A stretch of 64,000 nt of DNA from Zygnema cylindricum (GCA_037447655.1 JBBHKE010000288.1:1-64000), one strand, 5' to 3'. Shown: positions 44,879-56,131, counted from the stretch's first letter. Notes: a model not told the origin generated them from the sequence alone. Numbers and translations are program-made.

Positions 44879-45786
44879 TGTTCAAATCACTAAATTTATG
44901 GAGTATTTTCTAGGTCTGAATAGCTTAATAGAAAAAGAAAAAAAAAACGCAGGTAGTTTGCCTCAACCTATTTCTTCTATCCCCCATACTTGTTGTAGTC
45001 AGTGAAGGAGAGAGAGAGAGTGGTGGAGCCATGGCTGCCTCAACTCCATAGGCAAGACTAAAGAGTGACATAAGTCACTCTCAACAAAATGGTTGAGTCC
45101 GACAGGACTCGAACCTCCGACGAGCAGAGCGCGAGGTAGCCGTCAGCTCTAACCAGTCTGTTGTAGGAGTTCGTTAAAGTACATAGGGTGTGATAATTAA
45201 TTAAATTGTATTATGATCTTTCGACGACAAACATTTAATGTCGGTTTTTATCCAACGGCACATATCGCTGTCGAGATCCCGAAATGGTCACTTTGGCGTT
45301 TTTTGGACATGGCATGACCTGGGGCCACGTGGAGAGATAATATTTGGTCTTGAGAATTCCGGAGAACATACAGACGAATAACATGTGGACACGCGTCCAC
45401 TCAATGGCCTTCTCGTACAGAAGTCGTACAGAAAGTATATCGGTCGTAGTACCTTTCTGTACTTTATAATTGTGTGATTGGTTCATACGTCAGTAGATAG
45501 GGGCTATGAGAGAGAAGTAGGACTTAGCATTTTTTGTAGACATTCACCCTTCTCTTTGGGAGTTTGTACAACTTGGCATCTTGCCACCTCATAACTTATT
45601 GGCTGGTTGGCCGTTTTTAGTGATTCTTGTAACAACAGACTTAGAGGAGTCTAAACTACACAAGGGTGCAGTCAGATTGTCAATTTGTTTGCTTGGGCAG
45701 CAGTGGTCGTGGCTAAAAGTGGGCTAGTTAAAAACGACTTAGAGGCTTCTTGGATTCTGTAGTCCAATAGAGGACACAAAATTGTT
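44879..45786 (+). repeat. LTR of element C (5' LTR)
   Basis: It begins TGTTCAAATCACTAAA and ends ACAAAATTGTT directly before the primer-binding site. The similar but reversed LTR D confirms the boundaries. An antisense tRNA-like segment is at about 45085-45175. Confidence 0.8.
45085..45175 (-). ncRNA. tRNA-like segment in LTR of C (antisense)
   Basis: The minus strand reads ACTGGTTAGAGC (D-arm, A-box-like) and, about 35 nt later, GGAGGTTCGAGTCC (T-arm, B-box). The acceptor stem does not close, so it is a tRNA-like relic or Pol III promoter and not a functional tRNA. Confidence 0.55.
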
Positions 45787-45801
45787 GGTTATGGGCCCAC
45801 C
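45787..45801 (+). promoter_or_regulatory. Primer-binding site of element C
   Basis: GGTTATGGGCCCACC, identical to the sites of A and F. Confidence 0.8.
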
Positions 45802-48576
45802 CTCTAGGGTACCCACCTTCAATGGATCTGGATTCATCTATTGGGAAGCCATGATGACAAGGGCTTTGTGGGAAAAACGATATTGGGGTATTATCAATGG
45901 ACAAGTGAAACGTCCACCTCAGGGAACTCCACCAGGGTTTGGTGGAATAAGGTTTTCTGCAACAGCATCTGCTGCGGTAGAGGAGGCAGATGAGGGGGAC
46001 AATAGTGTGTCCAAAAAGGGGAAAGGGAAGGAGAGGCCTCTTACTCCTATTGCTCATATTACTACAACACCTGAAGCGGCGGCCGTGAAGACAACAGAGA
46101 ACAATACCTAAACGTGGGAAGACTTCAACATGGATGCCAAAAACTTCATTCTAAGACACCTCACTCAAGATTTGGCCCCCCATCTTCACATTTACAAGGC
46201 CGAGGAGTTGTGGGTGAGTTTGGTGGAAATCTATAGAGCTGGTACTACTCAGTAGCTCCAGTTGACCGAACAAAAGTTAGGGAATTATACTTACAAAGGG
46301 GGAAAGATGTTAAACTATTGTAATGATCTCTCTTGTTTGTATATTGAGATGGAGGGTGTCGGGTGGACAGGTACAATGAAGATGAAAGTTAACACTCTCA
46401 TCATGAAGTTACCCGACGAGTATGAAAACATAGCGTACGGAGTAGAGGAAATGAATGACGGTTCATGGAAGTGGAGCGCAGTGGTCCGGATGATACTTGT
46501 GTAGGAGAACACAATTGAGATCAAGAGAGAAGGAAAGAGCATCCAAGCTCTAGCTGCAAGAGGAAGCCGATGGGGGAAGGATCCAAAGAAACAATACAAA
46601 TGAGAGAGAGATAAGTTTAGAGGACCGAGCCCCCCAAAGGGTATTAATCACTTTTGCAAAAAGCCGGGACACTTAAAAGCAGATTGTGTCAAGTTGTCGG
46701 AGCTAAGGCTCCAAGAGAACCATGGAGGGGGTTCTTCCGGAGGGAAGAAGAAGGCACTGGTGGTCACAAAAATGAAAGGAGAGACCGAGGACGAGTCCTC
46801 TGAGGAGGAGGATGGGGAGCTTCTTATTGACGAGAGTCTAGAGGAGAAGGAGATCCCTCGGAAACAAAAGTGTGCTTTCGCAGCAATTTGGGAAGCTCAA
46901 AAGGAAGGATGGATCATCGACTCAAGTGCATCCATGCATATGTGTCGTGATAAGCACCTCTTTAATACGCTAAGAAAGAACCCTACAGTAGAGATAAAGT
47001 ATAGGGATGGGAGAGTGGTTACTACAGATCTAGTGGGGTCGGTAGACCTGAAATTCTTAGTGGAGGGTAAAACTTATATACTCACCTTCTCAAATGTACT
47101 CTACATTCCTCAGTTGAGTTAAAATCTTGTCTCTACGTCTGTGTTAGATGACAAAGAGTTTGATACCTTCACTAAAAAGGGAGTCTTTACAGCTAAATAG
47201 GGGGATGAAGTCTACTTCACTGCGATAAGGGTAACCAAGGGGTGTTTAGGCTTAACCTGAGTAATGAAAAAAAGAATGCTTACTATGTTGGTGTTCCAAA
47301 GTTGATGGTTTGGCATACGGGGTTTGGGCATGTGCATTTTGATAGGCTGAGCGAAATGAAGTAGCTTGGTGTAGTGGAAGGCATTCAGTTTGGGGATAAT
47401 GAAATGGTGGATGATTGTAGTGGTTGTGCTCAAGGTAACGCTCACTGACTTCCCTTTCCCAAAGCCGCCACATATAGGGGTGAGAAAGTACTAGATGTGG
47501 TCCACACAGATATCCGAGGACCTGCAAAAGTGCCTTCGTTCGGAGAGAAGAGGTTTATGTTAACAATAACTAATGACTGATCTAGATTCTCTAGATTATA
47601 CTTCCTCAAAACAAAGTCTGAAACACCAAATTACTTCAAAGAATATAAAGCTTGGAGTGAGAAGTTGCATGGAACCCCCATTGAGAGAATAAGGAGTGAT
47701 AATGGGGGAGAATATACCTCTAACCAGTTTGAGGAATACTTGAGAGATGAAGGAGTTCAACACCAGAAAACAGTACCATATAACATGAAACAAAATGGGG
47801 TAGTTGAGAGGTTGAACCGAACAATAGGAGATAGTGTATGCACTATGTTGGCCGACAAGAAAATAGGAAAGAGATTTAGGGAAGAAGCCATGAACAATGC
47901 CAACTACATTAAGAATCGAGTCCTAACCTTATGCGTAAAAGGAATGACACCTTATGAGAGATGGGCTGGAAGGAAACTAGATATCTCTCACCTTAAAGTA
48001 TTGGGTAGCCAAGTTTACAGTCTTGACACGGATAGGAAAAACTGGAAACTAGATGCTAAAAGAAAACCTGGATACTTTGTAGGATATGATGAGGATGTCA
48101 AGGGATATAGAGTCTACGACTTAGCAAAGAAAGATATCATTTTGGTCAAACACCTAGTTGTCATGGACGAAGGGAAGTCATTTGACCCGTTCAAATATAC
48201 CAAAAAGATAAGAATCAGATTTAAGTGAGAAAGTGAGGAGAACTTGATTGTTCTCGAAAGGGACATGAGTGAAACAGTGATTGCAGTTTCATGGAAGATC
48301 CAAGATACATGAGACCCACCAAAAACCTCACATATTCCTATGGACTTTGAGGAGACAGAAGAGGAGGAAACGGAACCGGCTTCCATGGATAGGGGAGCCC
48401 ATAAGATAGTAAGGAGAAATCGAAGACTTCACTCTATTCCAGCTTTGGAGTTTGAGGGAAAGAGAAGGAGCAGCTAAAGTATACAAGAAAAAAAGGTTAG
48501 TCATAAGGAAACTAAGTTATCTCACCTGATGAGCCTCAATCTTACTCGGAGGTAGTGAACAGTCCGGAGAAAGACA
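45788..48576 (+). pseudogene. Element C gag-protease-integrase, decayed
   Basis: Gag (V-M-G-P-P-S-R-V-P, F-I-Y-W-E-A) runs from the primer site and has stops near 46110 and 46255. The zinc knuckle C-K-K-P-G-H-L-K-A-D-C is near 46655-46690 with its first Cys changed to N. The protease region has I-I-D-S-S-A-S-M-H-M-C (46915-46950), Ser in place of the Gly of D-S-G. The integrase core has R-S-D-N-G-G-E-Y and N-G-V-V-E-R-L-N (47665-47840), and the C-terminal K-P-G-Y-F-V-G-Y is near 48065. The frame then breaks, and the RT start (P-Q-S-Y-S-E-V-V-N-S-P-E) is cut at 48576 by D. Confidence 0.85.
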
Positions 48577-49026
48577 TGCAATTTGTCGAAATCGATGGTT
48601 ATTTTATTATTTTCTAGGTCTAAATTGGAATATAGAAAAGAAGCTGAGCCAGTCTGCCTCTAACTCTCTCTCCAACTCCCACACTTGTTGCAGTCACTGA
48701 GAAGTTGGAGAGGAAGCTAGAGCCATGGCTACCTAGGCTATCCAGAGGTTTACGGGAAATATATTAGTTGATTTACACATAGGTAGGTTTTTTTACTAAA
48801 AGGAGTGTGTGTCGAAATCAGGATTTGATCTTGGTACATGCCGATCGTCAGAATGCCGGTAGCTGGTAGCCAATAGCCTTAACCGATGAATCTAGAAGTT
48901 ACGATACATACTATTGGGTTTGATATTTATTTAAATGTAAACAGGTAGGAAAATTCATTTAACAACAGATGTTTACTTTTACATAGATCCAGTAATGTAA
49001 ACGTACGGATTTCCGTATGGATAAGA

Positions 49027-50085
49027 TGTAGAAATTAATGGTACATTTTTAGTATTTTCTAGGTCTAAATAGAAATATAGAAAGAAGCCGAGGCAGTCTA
49101 CCTCTAACTTCTCTCTCCAAACTCTCAAACTTGTCGCAGTCACTAAGAAATTGGAGAGGGAGCTAGAGCCAAGGCTACCTAGGCTATCTAGAGGTTTACG
49201 GGAAATTTATATAAGTTAAAGGGTTAGTTTATCTAAAATATATGTGTCGGCCGCGGGATTTGATCCCTGTACCTACCGGCCGGCAGACAGCAGATAGCCG
49301 GTAGCCTTAGCCGTTAAGTCTAGGACTAGTGTTACGTAGTATATAGTTTGATATTTATTTTAACATGTATGCGTAGGATTAATCATTTAACTGTAATTTA
49401 TTACGGGATACATAGATCCGGTAATGTGTAAAGTACGGATTACGGTACGGACAGAAAATCAATACCGCGCATTTATTTCTTAAGTGAAACGAATGCCGCG
49501 CAAGTATTTATTACGGCTACGATTAAATCCTGATTTAATCGGACGGCCGGAATTAGCGCCGAGATCGCGGAAGAAGATTTCGGCGGTTTGTGGCCATCGC
49601 CACATCGGATGACACGTGGCGAAATTACATTGGATCGTGGAATCTCCGGAGATTATGGCACCGAATCCGGATATGACATGTGTCGACATTTAGGCCATGT
49701 CGTACAATGTCCGTACCTAAAGTACACCGGCAGCTGTACTTTTGCGTACGGAACTGTATTCTGATTGGTTCCGTACATCAGTAGATAGAGTCTGTGAGAG
49801 AGATAGGACTTAGAAAAATTAGGAGATAGGACCCTCTCTCCCAGAGAGCTTCTGTACAAAAGGTCAACTTTGACCCTCCATAACTTACTGCTTAGGGGAG
49901 CAAATTCAGAGATTCTTTTTGCTATCGACTCAGGGGAGTCTTGCCTTCAAAAGGGTGCTGGTGGTAAGGGTTTTTGTCTGCCAGGGTGGCAGTTATTTTT
50001 GCTGAAACACAAAGGGGTCAAGATTATCTTAGAGGCTTCTTGGAAGCTGTCTACTTTGAGGACTTATGGAGGTCTCAGAGTTTCA
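49027..50085 (+). repeat. LTR of element A (5' LTR)
   Basis: TGTAGAAATT...GAGTTTCA. Frames inside it (for example 49480-49859) recur identically in the 3' LTR and are not genes. Confidence 0.95.
49243..49325 (-). ncRNA. tRNA-like segment in LTR of A (antisense)
   Basis: The minus strand reads TTAACGGCTAAGGC (D-arm-like) and then GGGATCAAATCCC (T-arm/B-box-like) about 45 nt later. Equivalent copies are at 54653-54735, 62520-62605 and, in B LTRs, 48815-48900 and 60692-60776. Confidence 0.5.
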
Positions 50086-50698
50086 GGTTATGGGCCCACC
50101 CTCTAGGGTACCAATCTTTAATTGAACTGGCTTCATATACTGGGAAAGTATGATGATAGGAGCTCTATGCGAAAAAAGGTTTTGGGGGATAGTGAGTGGA
50201 CAGTTGGGGCGTCCATCAAGTCTTGGAATTCCTCTAGGGTTTGGAGGATCCAGATTCACCACGAAAGAGGATCCACCTTCAACGGAGGAAACAAAAGAAG
50301 GAGAGGTGGTGGACAAAGGAAAGGAGAAGGAGACGACCACACCAATAGCAACTGGTTCGACATTCATGTCACCTATTCCGAGGAATGAGGAGAATGATAC
50401 TGAAACCTGGGACTTCAACAATATGGCGGCAAAGCACTTCATCCTACGCCATCTCACTCAAGGACTTGCATGTCCTCATTTGCAGGTAGAAAGGGCATCC
50501 GATCTTTGGATGGCTCTCATAGAGATGTACCGAAGTGGTACGATTCAGCAACAACAGTTGGCTGATCAGAAAGGTAAGGAGTATGTATACAAAGGGGGAA
50601 ATATGTTGGATTTTTGCAATGAGCTTGCTACACTCGTCATGGAGCTAGAGAGTGCGGGAAAAAATTTAAGTGAAAAAAAAAGGTTAACTGTTTATTGA
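50066..50698 (+). pseudogene. Element A gag, N-terminal part (one stop)
   Basis: The frame opens at ATG 50066, 20 nt before the LTR end, as M-E-V-S-E-F-Q-V-M-G-P-P-S-R-V-P, is broken by TGA at 50123-50125 (Gly in sister elements), then stays open to a frameshift in the A run near 50680. It contains F-I-Y-W-E-S, W-G-I-V-S-G and the Y-V-Y-K-G-G-N-M-L-D-F-C-N-E stretch. Gag forms the retrotransposon particle. Confidence 0.8.
50086..50100 (+). promoter_or_regulatory. Primer-binding site of element A, overlapping gag
   Basis: GGTTATGGGCCCACC starts directly at the LTR end and is complementary to the initiator tRNA-Met anticodon arm. Its ATG (50090-50092) pairs with the CAU anticodon and is also an in-frame Met of gag. 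Confidence 0.82.
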
Positions 50699-52548
50699 TG
50701 AAGTTACCTGATGAGTTCGTGAACATAGTTTACCGTGTGCAAGACTTGCCTGACTCAAGGTGGATATCGAACTCAGTGGTAGGGATGATTATCGTTCAAG
50801 AGAATACAATTGAGATCCGAAGGGGAGGAAAAAGTGGCCAAGCCTTGGCAACAACGACTGATTGGAGGAACACGGATTCCCGAAAACCGGTCGCAAACTA
50901 TGGGGGTAGGGAGCAGAAAAAACAGGCCGACGAGTTCGAACCAAGGGCTCCCAAAGGTTTATGTCATTTTTGTAAGAAACCGGGGCACTATATGGCAGAG
51001 TGCACTAAGCTAACCGAGCTTCGGCTAAAGGAGGGGCAGACCGGTGATACACCGAGAGGAAAGAAAAAGGCCCTTGCCACACAGGTACTTGAGGCGGAAT
51101 CCGAGGACGAGGACGATGAGCTCCTTTTGGATGAGGAGTTGGAGGCGAAAAATGAGGTCGAAATTCCACGAAGGCAGAAATGTGCTTACGGTGGATTGAA
51201 AGGTGAAGCAAGCTGGATCATAGATTCAAGTGCCTCCATGCACATGTGTAAGGATAGGCACCTGTTCACTAAGATAAGAAAGATTCCCACCGTAGAGATA
51301 GAGTACAGGAATGGGAGGATAGTCACCACTACTCTTGTAGGATCGGTAGATCTGAAAGTGTTAGTAGAAGGAAAGACATCCATATTAACATTCTCCGATG
51401 TATTGTTTATTCCGGAGCTGAGCAAAAATCTTATCTCTACATCAGTATTAGATGATAAAGGTTTTTTCACTAGCACTAGGGAAGGAGTCTTTACTGCTAG
51501 TTTTGAGGAGGATGTCTATTTCATTGTTGAGAAAGGTAGCCATGGGATGTCTAGGCTGATTTTAAGTAATGAAACGAAGAAACTTTATTATGCTGGTGTT
51601 CATGATATTATGATGTGGCATAAGAGGCTTGGGCATGTGAATCTAGATAAGTTAAGAGAGATGAAAAAGATGGGAGTGGTGGAAGGGATTCAGTTTAGTG
51701 AGAGTGATGATATAAGTGATTGTTGTGGATATGCTCAAGGTAAAGCACACAGATTACCCTTTCCTAAATCAGCCACTTATAAAGGAGAAAAAATTCTAGA
51801 TCTAGTACACACAGATATTTGGGGACCGGCTAAAGTGCCCTCACCGGGGGGGAAGAGATTTATGATGACTATAACTGATGATTGGTCTCGGTATTCCCGG
51901 GTGTATTTTTTGAAAAACAAGTCAGAAGCTCAGGATTGTTTTAGACAATATAAAGCGTGGAGCGAAAAACTCAATGAAACTCCAATCAAGAGAGTAAGGA
52001 GTGACAATGGTGGAGAGTATACTTCTAACCAGTTTGAGGATTTTCTGAGGGAGAATGGGGTTCAACACCAAAAGACAGTTCCAGAAAATCCGGAACAGAA
52101 TGGGGTAGCTGAAAGATTAAATAGAACACTAAGTGATAGTGCTAGAAGTATGTTGTCAGATAAAAAGATAGGAAAAAGGTTTTGGGCAGAAGCAATGAAC
52201 TGTGCTAATTACCTCAAGAATAGAGTTCTTACTTCAGCTATAAAAGATCAAACACCTTATGAGAGATGGACAGGGCGGAAACAAGACATATCTCACTTAA
52301 AGGTTTTCGGCAGTCAAGTATTCAATCTAGATACTGATCGGTCCAATTGGAAGCTAGATCCTAAAGGAAAACCGGGATACTTATTAGGATATGATGAGGA
52401 TGTTAAAGGATATAGAGTTTATGATCTAAAAAGGGAAGATATAATCTTAGTAAAGCATCTAGTAGTTATGGATGAAGGAAAGTCTGTGGATCCCTTCAAA
52501 TATATGAAGTCAGTAAAAAATCAGATTTCAGTCAGGAAATTCCGATGA
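50695..52548 (+). CDS. Element A gag C-terminus, protease and integrase
   Basis: 617 open codons. By residue: zinc knuckle C-H-F-C-K-K-P-G-H-Y-M-A-E-C (90-103); aspartic-protease site I-I-D-S-S-A-S-M-H-M-C (174-185), where the usual D-S-G is D-S-S; integrase zinc finger with H309 and H314, then D-C-C-G-Y where sister elements have D-C-S-G-C (343-346); catalytic D374, D437 and E473 (H-T-D, R-S-D-N-G-G-E-Y, Q-N-G-V-A-E-R-L-N); C-terminal K-P-G-Y-L-L-G-Y. This is the copia order with integrase before RT. The ATG at 50695 is only the first Met after a frameshift and not a natural start. The frame breaks at about 52530 in an A run. Confidence 0.85.
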   Translation: MMKLPDEFVNIVYRVQDLPDSRWISNSVVGMIIVQENTIEIRRGGKSGQALATTTDWRNTDSRKPVANYGGREQKKQADEFEPRAPKGLCHFCKKPGHYMAECTKLTELRLKEGQTGDTPRGKKKALATQVLEAESEDEDDELLLDEELEAKNEVEIPRRQKCAYGGLKGEASWIIDSSASMHMCKDRHLFTKIRKIPTVEIEYRNGRIVTTTLVGSVDLKVLVEGKTSILTFSDVLFIPELSKNLISTSVLDDKGFFTSTREGVFTASFEEDVYFIVEKGSHGMSRLILSNETKKLYYAGVHDIMMWHKRLGHVNLDKLREMKKMGVVEGIQFSESDDISDCCGYAQGKAHRLPFPKSATYKGEKILDLVHTDIWGPAKVPSPGGKRFMMTITDDWSRYSRVYFLKNKSEAQDCFRQYKAWSEKLNETPIKRVRSDNGGEYTSNQFEDFLRENGVQHQKTVPENPEQNGVAERLNRTLSDSARSMLSDKKIGKRFWAEAMNCANYLKNRVLTSAIKDQTPYERWTGRKQDISHLKVFGSQVFNLDTDRSNWKLDPKGKPGYLLGYDEDVKGYRVYDLKREDIILVKHLVVMDEGKSVDPFKYMKSVKNQISVRKFR

Positions 52549-54423
52549 CTTTGAGCTTCCTAACTATCCAAGTTTTAGAGAAGATGACATTCTTGCAGGA
52601 ACAAATCAGACAGAAAAGGACTCGGCTGTGGAAACTCCAGTAACAACTCTACTCGAAGCGGAAGACGTGGTGGAAATTGATTCGGAATCAAAGGATAACG
52701 GAGAAGCCGAGTTTGTTCGAAAGAATCCACGAGAACCATCAATTCCGGCCTCAAATTTTGAGGCGGGGAGGAGAAGTAGCAAAAGATTGCAAGAAAAACA
52801 GGTTAATAACAAGGTAACTAAACTATCTCATCAAGATGAACCTCAAACTTATGGAGAGGCGATGACTTATCCAGAAAGAAACCGATGGAAGACAACCATC
52901 AATGAGGAGATGGCTTCAATCATGGCAGCCGATACTTGGGAGCTGGTGGATTGTCCACCTAACCGAAAACCAATCGGTTGTAAGTGGGTTTTCAAATTAA
53001 AACTGAACCCACATAACACAATCGAGCGCTACAAGGCCAGATTAGTGGCAAAGGGATTTACACAAAAGGAAGGAATTGACTACGAGGAAACCTTTGCCCC
53101 GGTGGTCAGATTTCCCTCCGTCCGCATACTTCTCAGTTTAGCAGCGGTGGAAGACATGGAAGTACATCAGATGGACATCAAGACAGCCTTTTTGCATGGA
53201 GAATTGGAAGAGGAGATCTTCATGCGACAACCCGAAGGTTTTGTGGAGGAAGGAGAGGAGAGTAAGGTATACCGGCTGATTAAATCTCTTTATGGTTTGA
53301 AACAGGCGCCTCGACAATGGAATAAGAAGCTTGATGAGTTTCTTACCGGTCTGGGATATATTCGGATCAGCTCAGATCACTCAATCTATGTTTTTTAAGA
53401 TGAGGAAGGTTTTATATTTATTGCAATTAATGTTGATGATTTGCTTGTTTTAAGTAAATCAATGGAAAAAATTAACAAACTGAAAACCGATCTTAAGGGA
53501 AGATTTGAAATGAAGGATATGGGAGAAGCAAAATATATTTTGGGAATTCAAGTAGAGAGAGACCGAAAAAGGAAATTATAAGACAGACTCAAAAGGAAGC
53601 AATAGGGAACATGCTTGAAAAATTTCAAATGGATAAAGTTAATAGTTGTACAACTCCAATGGAGTTGAAAAAGGGAAGTGAGGGGAGTGAGGAAGAAGGA
53701 GTCATAGTCTTAGACAAGGAATTATCTCCTGAAGAACAGAAGTTCATGCAGACTATTCCTTACAGGCAAGTAGTGGGAAGTCTAATCTATTTTATGAATT
53801 GTACCCGGTCGGATTTAGCTGCAGCTGTAGGAGTGTTGAGTAGAAGTCTAAATGCTCCCACTAAGAAGGATTGGGAGGCAGCTAAGAGAGTCCTTAGATA
53901 TTTGATAGGAACTAGGGATCTATGGTTGCATTTGGGTGGGGAGAATACTGACATCACTACTTGGAGTGATGCCAGTTATGGTGATGCTCCAATGAGGAGA
54001 TGTACTTCTGGATATGTATTATATGTGGGTGATGGGGCTTGCTGTTGGAGTAGCAAACAGCAAAAGGTTATTGCTCAGTCTTCCATGGAGGCTGAGTATA
54101 TGGCCTTTTGCTCTGCTGTAAAAAAATTGATGTGGGTCAAGTCTTTGCTTGGTGTGCTTGGTCACCTTAAGAGTGGTGTGCAGAAAATTTTTTGTGATAA
54201 TCAGGCAGCAATCGCTATTTCTGCCAATCCTAAACATCATTTTAAAGCCAAACACATGGACATCAGACTCAGCTTTGTTAGAGAGAAAGTAGAAAACAAA
54301 ATAATCAGTTTAGAGTACAGACCAGATAGTGAGATGGTAGCAGATATGATGACAAAACGTGTGCCTTCCCCTAAGCTAATTTTCTGCAAGGAGAAGTGCG
54401 GTCTAAAATTAAAGATTGACTAG
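52549..54423 (+). pseudogene. Element A reverse transcriptase and RNase H (stop and frameshift)
   Basis: RT is open from about 52570 to TAA 53396-53398, with C-K-W-V-F-K-L-K, A-K-G-F-T-Q-K-E-G and Q-M-D-I-K-T-A-F-L-H-G. The polymerase box reads N-V-D-D (near 53430) where B has Y-V-D-D. A frameshift follows near 53575. RNase H (53611-54423) keeps W-S-D-A-S-Y, M-E-A-E-Y, C-D-N-Q-A-A and A-D-M-M-T-K. The stop codon TAG lies just before the polypurine tract. Confidence 0.85.
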
Positions 54424-54436
54424 AAAATAAAGGGAG

Positions 54437-55495
54437 TGTAGAAATCAATGGTACATTTTTAGTATTTTCTAGGTCTAAATAGAAATATAGAAAGAAGCCG
54501 AGGCAGTCTACCTCTAACTTCTCTCTCCAAACTCTCAAACTTGTCGCAGTCACTGAGAAATTGGAGAGGGAGCTAGAGCCATGGCTACCTAGGCTATCCA
54601 GAGGTTTACGGGAAATTTATATAAGTTAAAGGGTTAATTTATCTAAAATATATGTGCCGGCCGCAGTATTTGATCCCTGTACCTACCGGCCGGCAGACAA
54701 CAGATAGCCGGTAGCCTTAGCCGTTAAGTCTAGGACTAGTGTTACGTAGTATATAGTTTGATATTTATTTTAACATGTATGTGTAGGATTAATCATTTAA
54801 CTGTAATTTATTACGGGATACATAGATCCGGTAATGTGTAAAGTACGGATTACGGTACGGACAGAAAATCAATACCGCGCATTTATTTCTTAAGTGAAAC
54901 GAATGCCGCGCAAGTATTTATTACGGCTACGATTAAATCCTGATTTAATCGGACGGCCGGAATTAGCGCCGAGATCGCGGAAGAAGATTTCGGCGGTTTG
55001 TGGCCATCGCCACATCGGATGACACGTGGCGAAATTACATTGGATCGTGGAATCTCCGGAGATTATGGCACCGAATCCGGATATGACATGTGTCGACATT
55101 TAGGCCATGTCGTACAATGTCCGTACCTAAAGTACACCGGCAGCTGTACTTTTGCGTACGGAACTGTATTCTGATTGGTTCCGTACATCAGTAGATAGAG
55201 TCTGTGAGAGAGATAGGACTTAGAAAAATTAGGAGATAGGACCCTCTCTCCCAGAGAGCTTCTGTACAAAAGGTCAACTTTGACCCTCCATAACTTACTG
55301 CTTAGGGGAGCAAATTCAGAGATTCTTTTTGCTATCGACTCAGGGGAGTCTTGCCTTCAAAAGGGTGCTGGTGGTAAGGGTTTTTGTCTGCCAGGGTGGC
55401 AGTTATTTTTGCTGAAACACAAAGGGGTCAAGATTATCTTAGAGGCTTCTTGGAAGCTGTCTACTTTGAGGACTTATGGAGGTCTCAGAGTTTCA
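54437..55495 (+). repeat. LTR of element A (3' LTR)
   Basis: Same length as the 5' LTR and identical to it over the last about 715 nt by direct comparison. Confidence 0.95.
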
Positions 55496-56131
55496 TAAGA
55501 AACAAGTACCTCGCATTTTGTTTCTTTTACAAAACAAATACCGCACAAGCATTTATGACGGCTACGATTGAAATCTGCATTTAATCGGACGGCCGAAAAG
55601 AAAGCCGAGATCGCAGAAGAGATTCTCGACGGTTTGTGTTTTTTTCCACATCGGATGACACGTGGCACTATTACGTTGGATCAAGGCATCTCCGAAGATT
55701 AATGGACCAAATCCGGATATGACATGTTTCGACATTTAGGCCATGTTGTACAATATCCGTACATAAAGTACAGCGGCCGCTGTATTTTTGTGTACGGTGC
55801 TGTAATATGATTAATGTCGTACACTAGTAGATAGAGTTTGCGAGAGAGATAGGACATAAAAAAATTGGTAAATAGGACCCTCTCTCCGAGAGAGCTTCTG
55901 TACAAAAGGTCAACTTTGACCCTCGATAACTTACTGCTTAGGGGAGCAAATCTAGAGATTCTTTTTGCCGTCGACTCAGGGGAGACTTGCCTTCATACGG
56001 GTTAAGGTGGTCAAAGTTTTTGTTTGCCAGGGTGGCGGTTATTTGTTATGAAAGACAAAGGGGTCAGGGTTATCCTATGGGCTTCGTGTGAGTTGCTTAC
56101 TTTGAGGTCCTATCGAGGTCTCAGAGTTGTA

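Larger units (their letters stand above)
49027..55495 (+). mobile_element. Copia retrotransposon A, complete and young
   Basis: LTRs 49027-50085 and 54437-55495 are both 1059 bp and differ at about 10 positions. Target duplication TAAGA at 49022-49026 and 55496-55500. It is inserted in the 5' LTR of B, whose uninterrupted sequence can be read at 60880-60960. Polypurine tract AAAATAAAGGGAG at 54424-54436. It is the youngest element of the nest. Confidence 0.95.

Noticed and set aside
49480-49859. Minus-strand frames of 68-69 codons repeated at 54890-55269 and 61101-61307
   Set aside because: They are inside LTR copies; identity comes from LTR duplication, and related LTRs carry stops in these frames.
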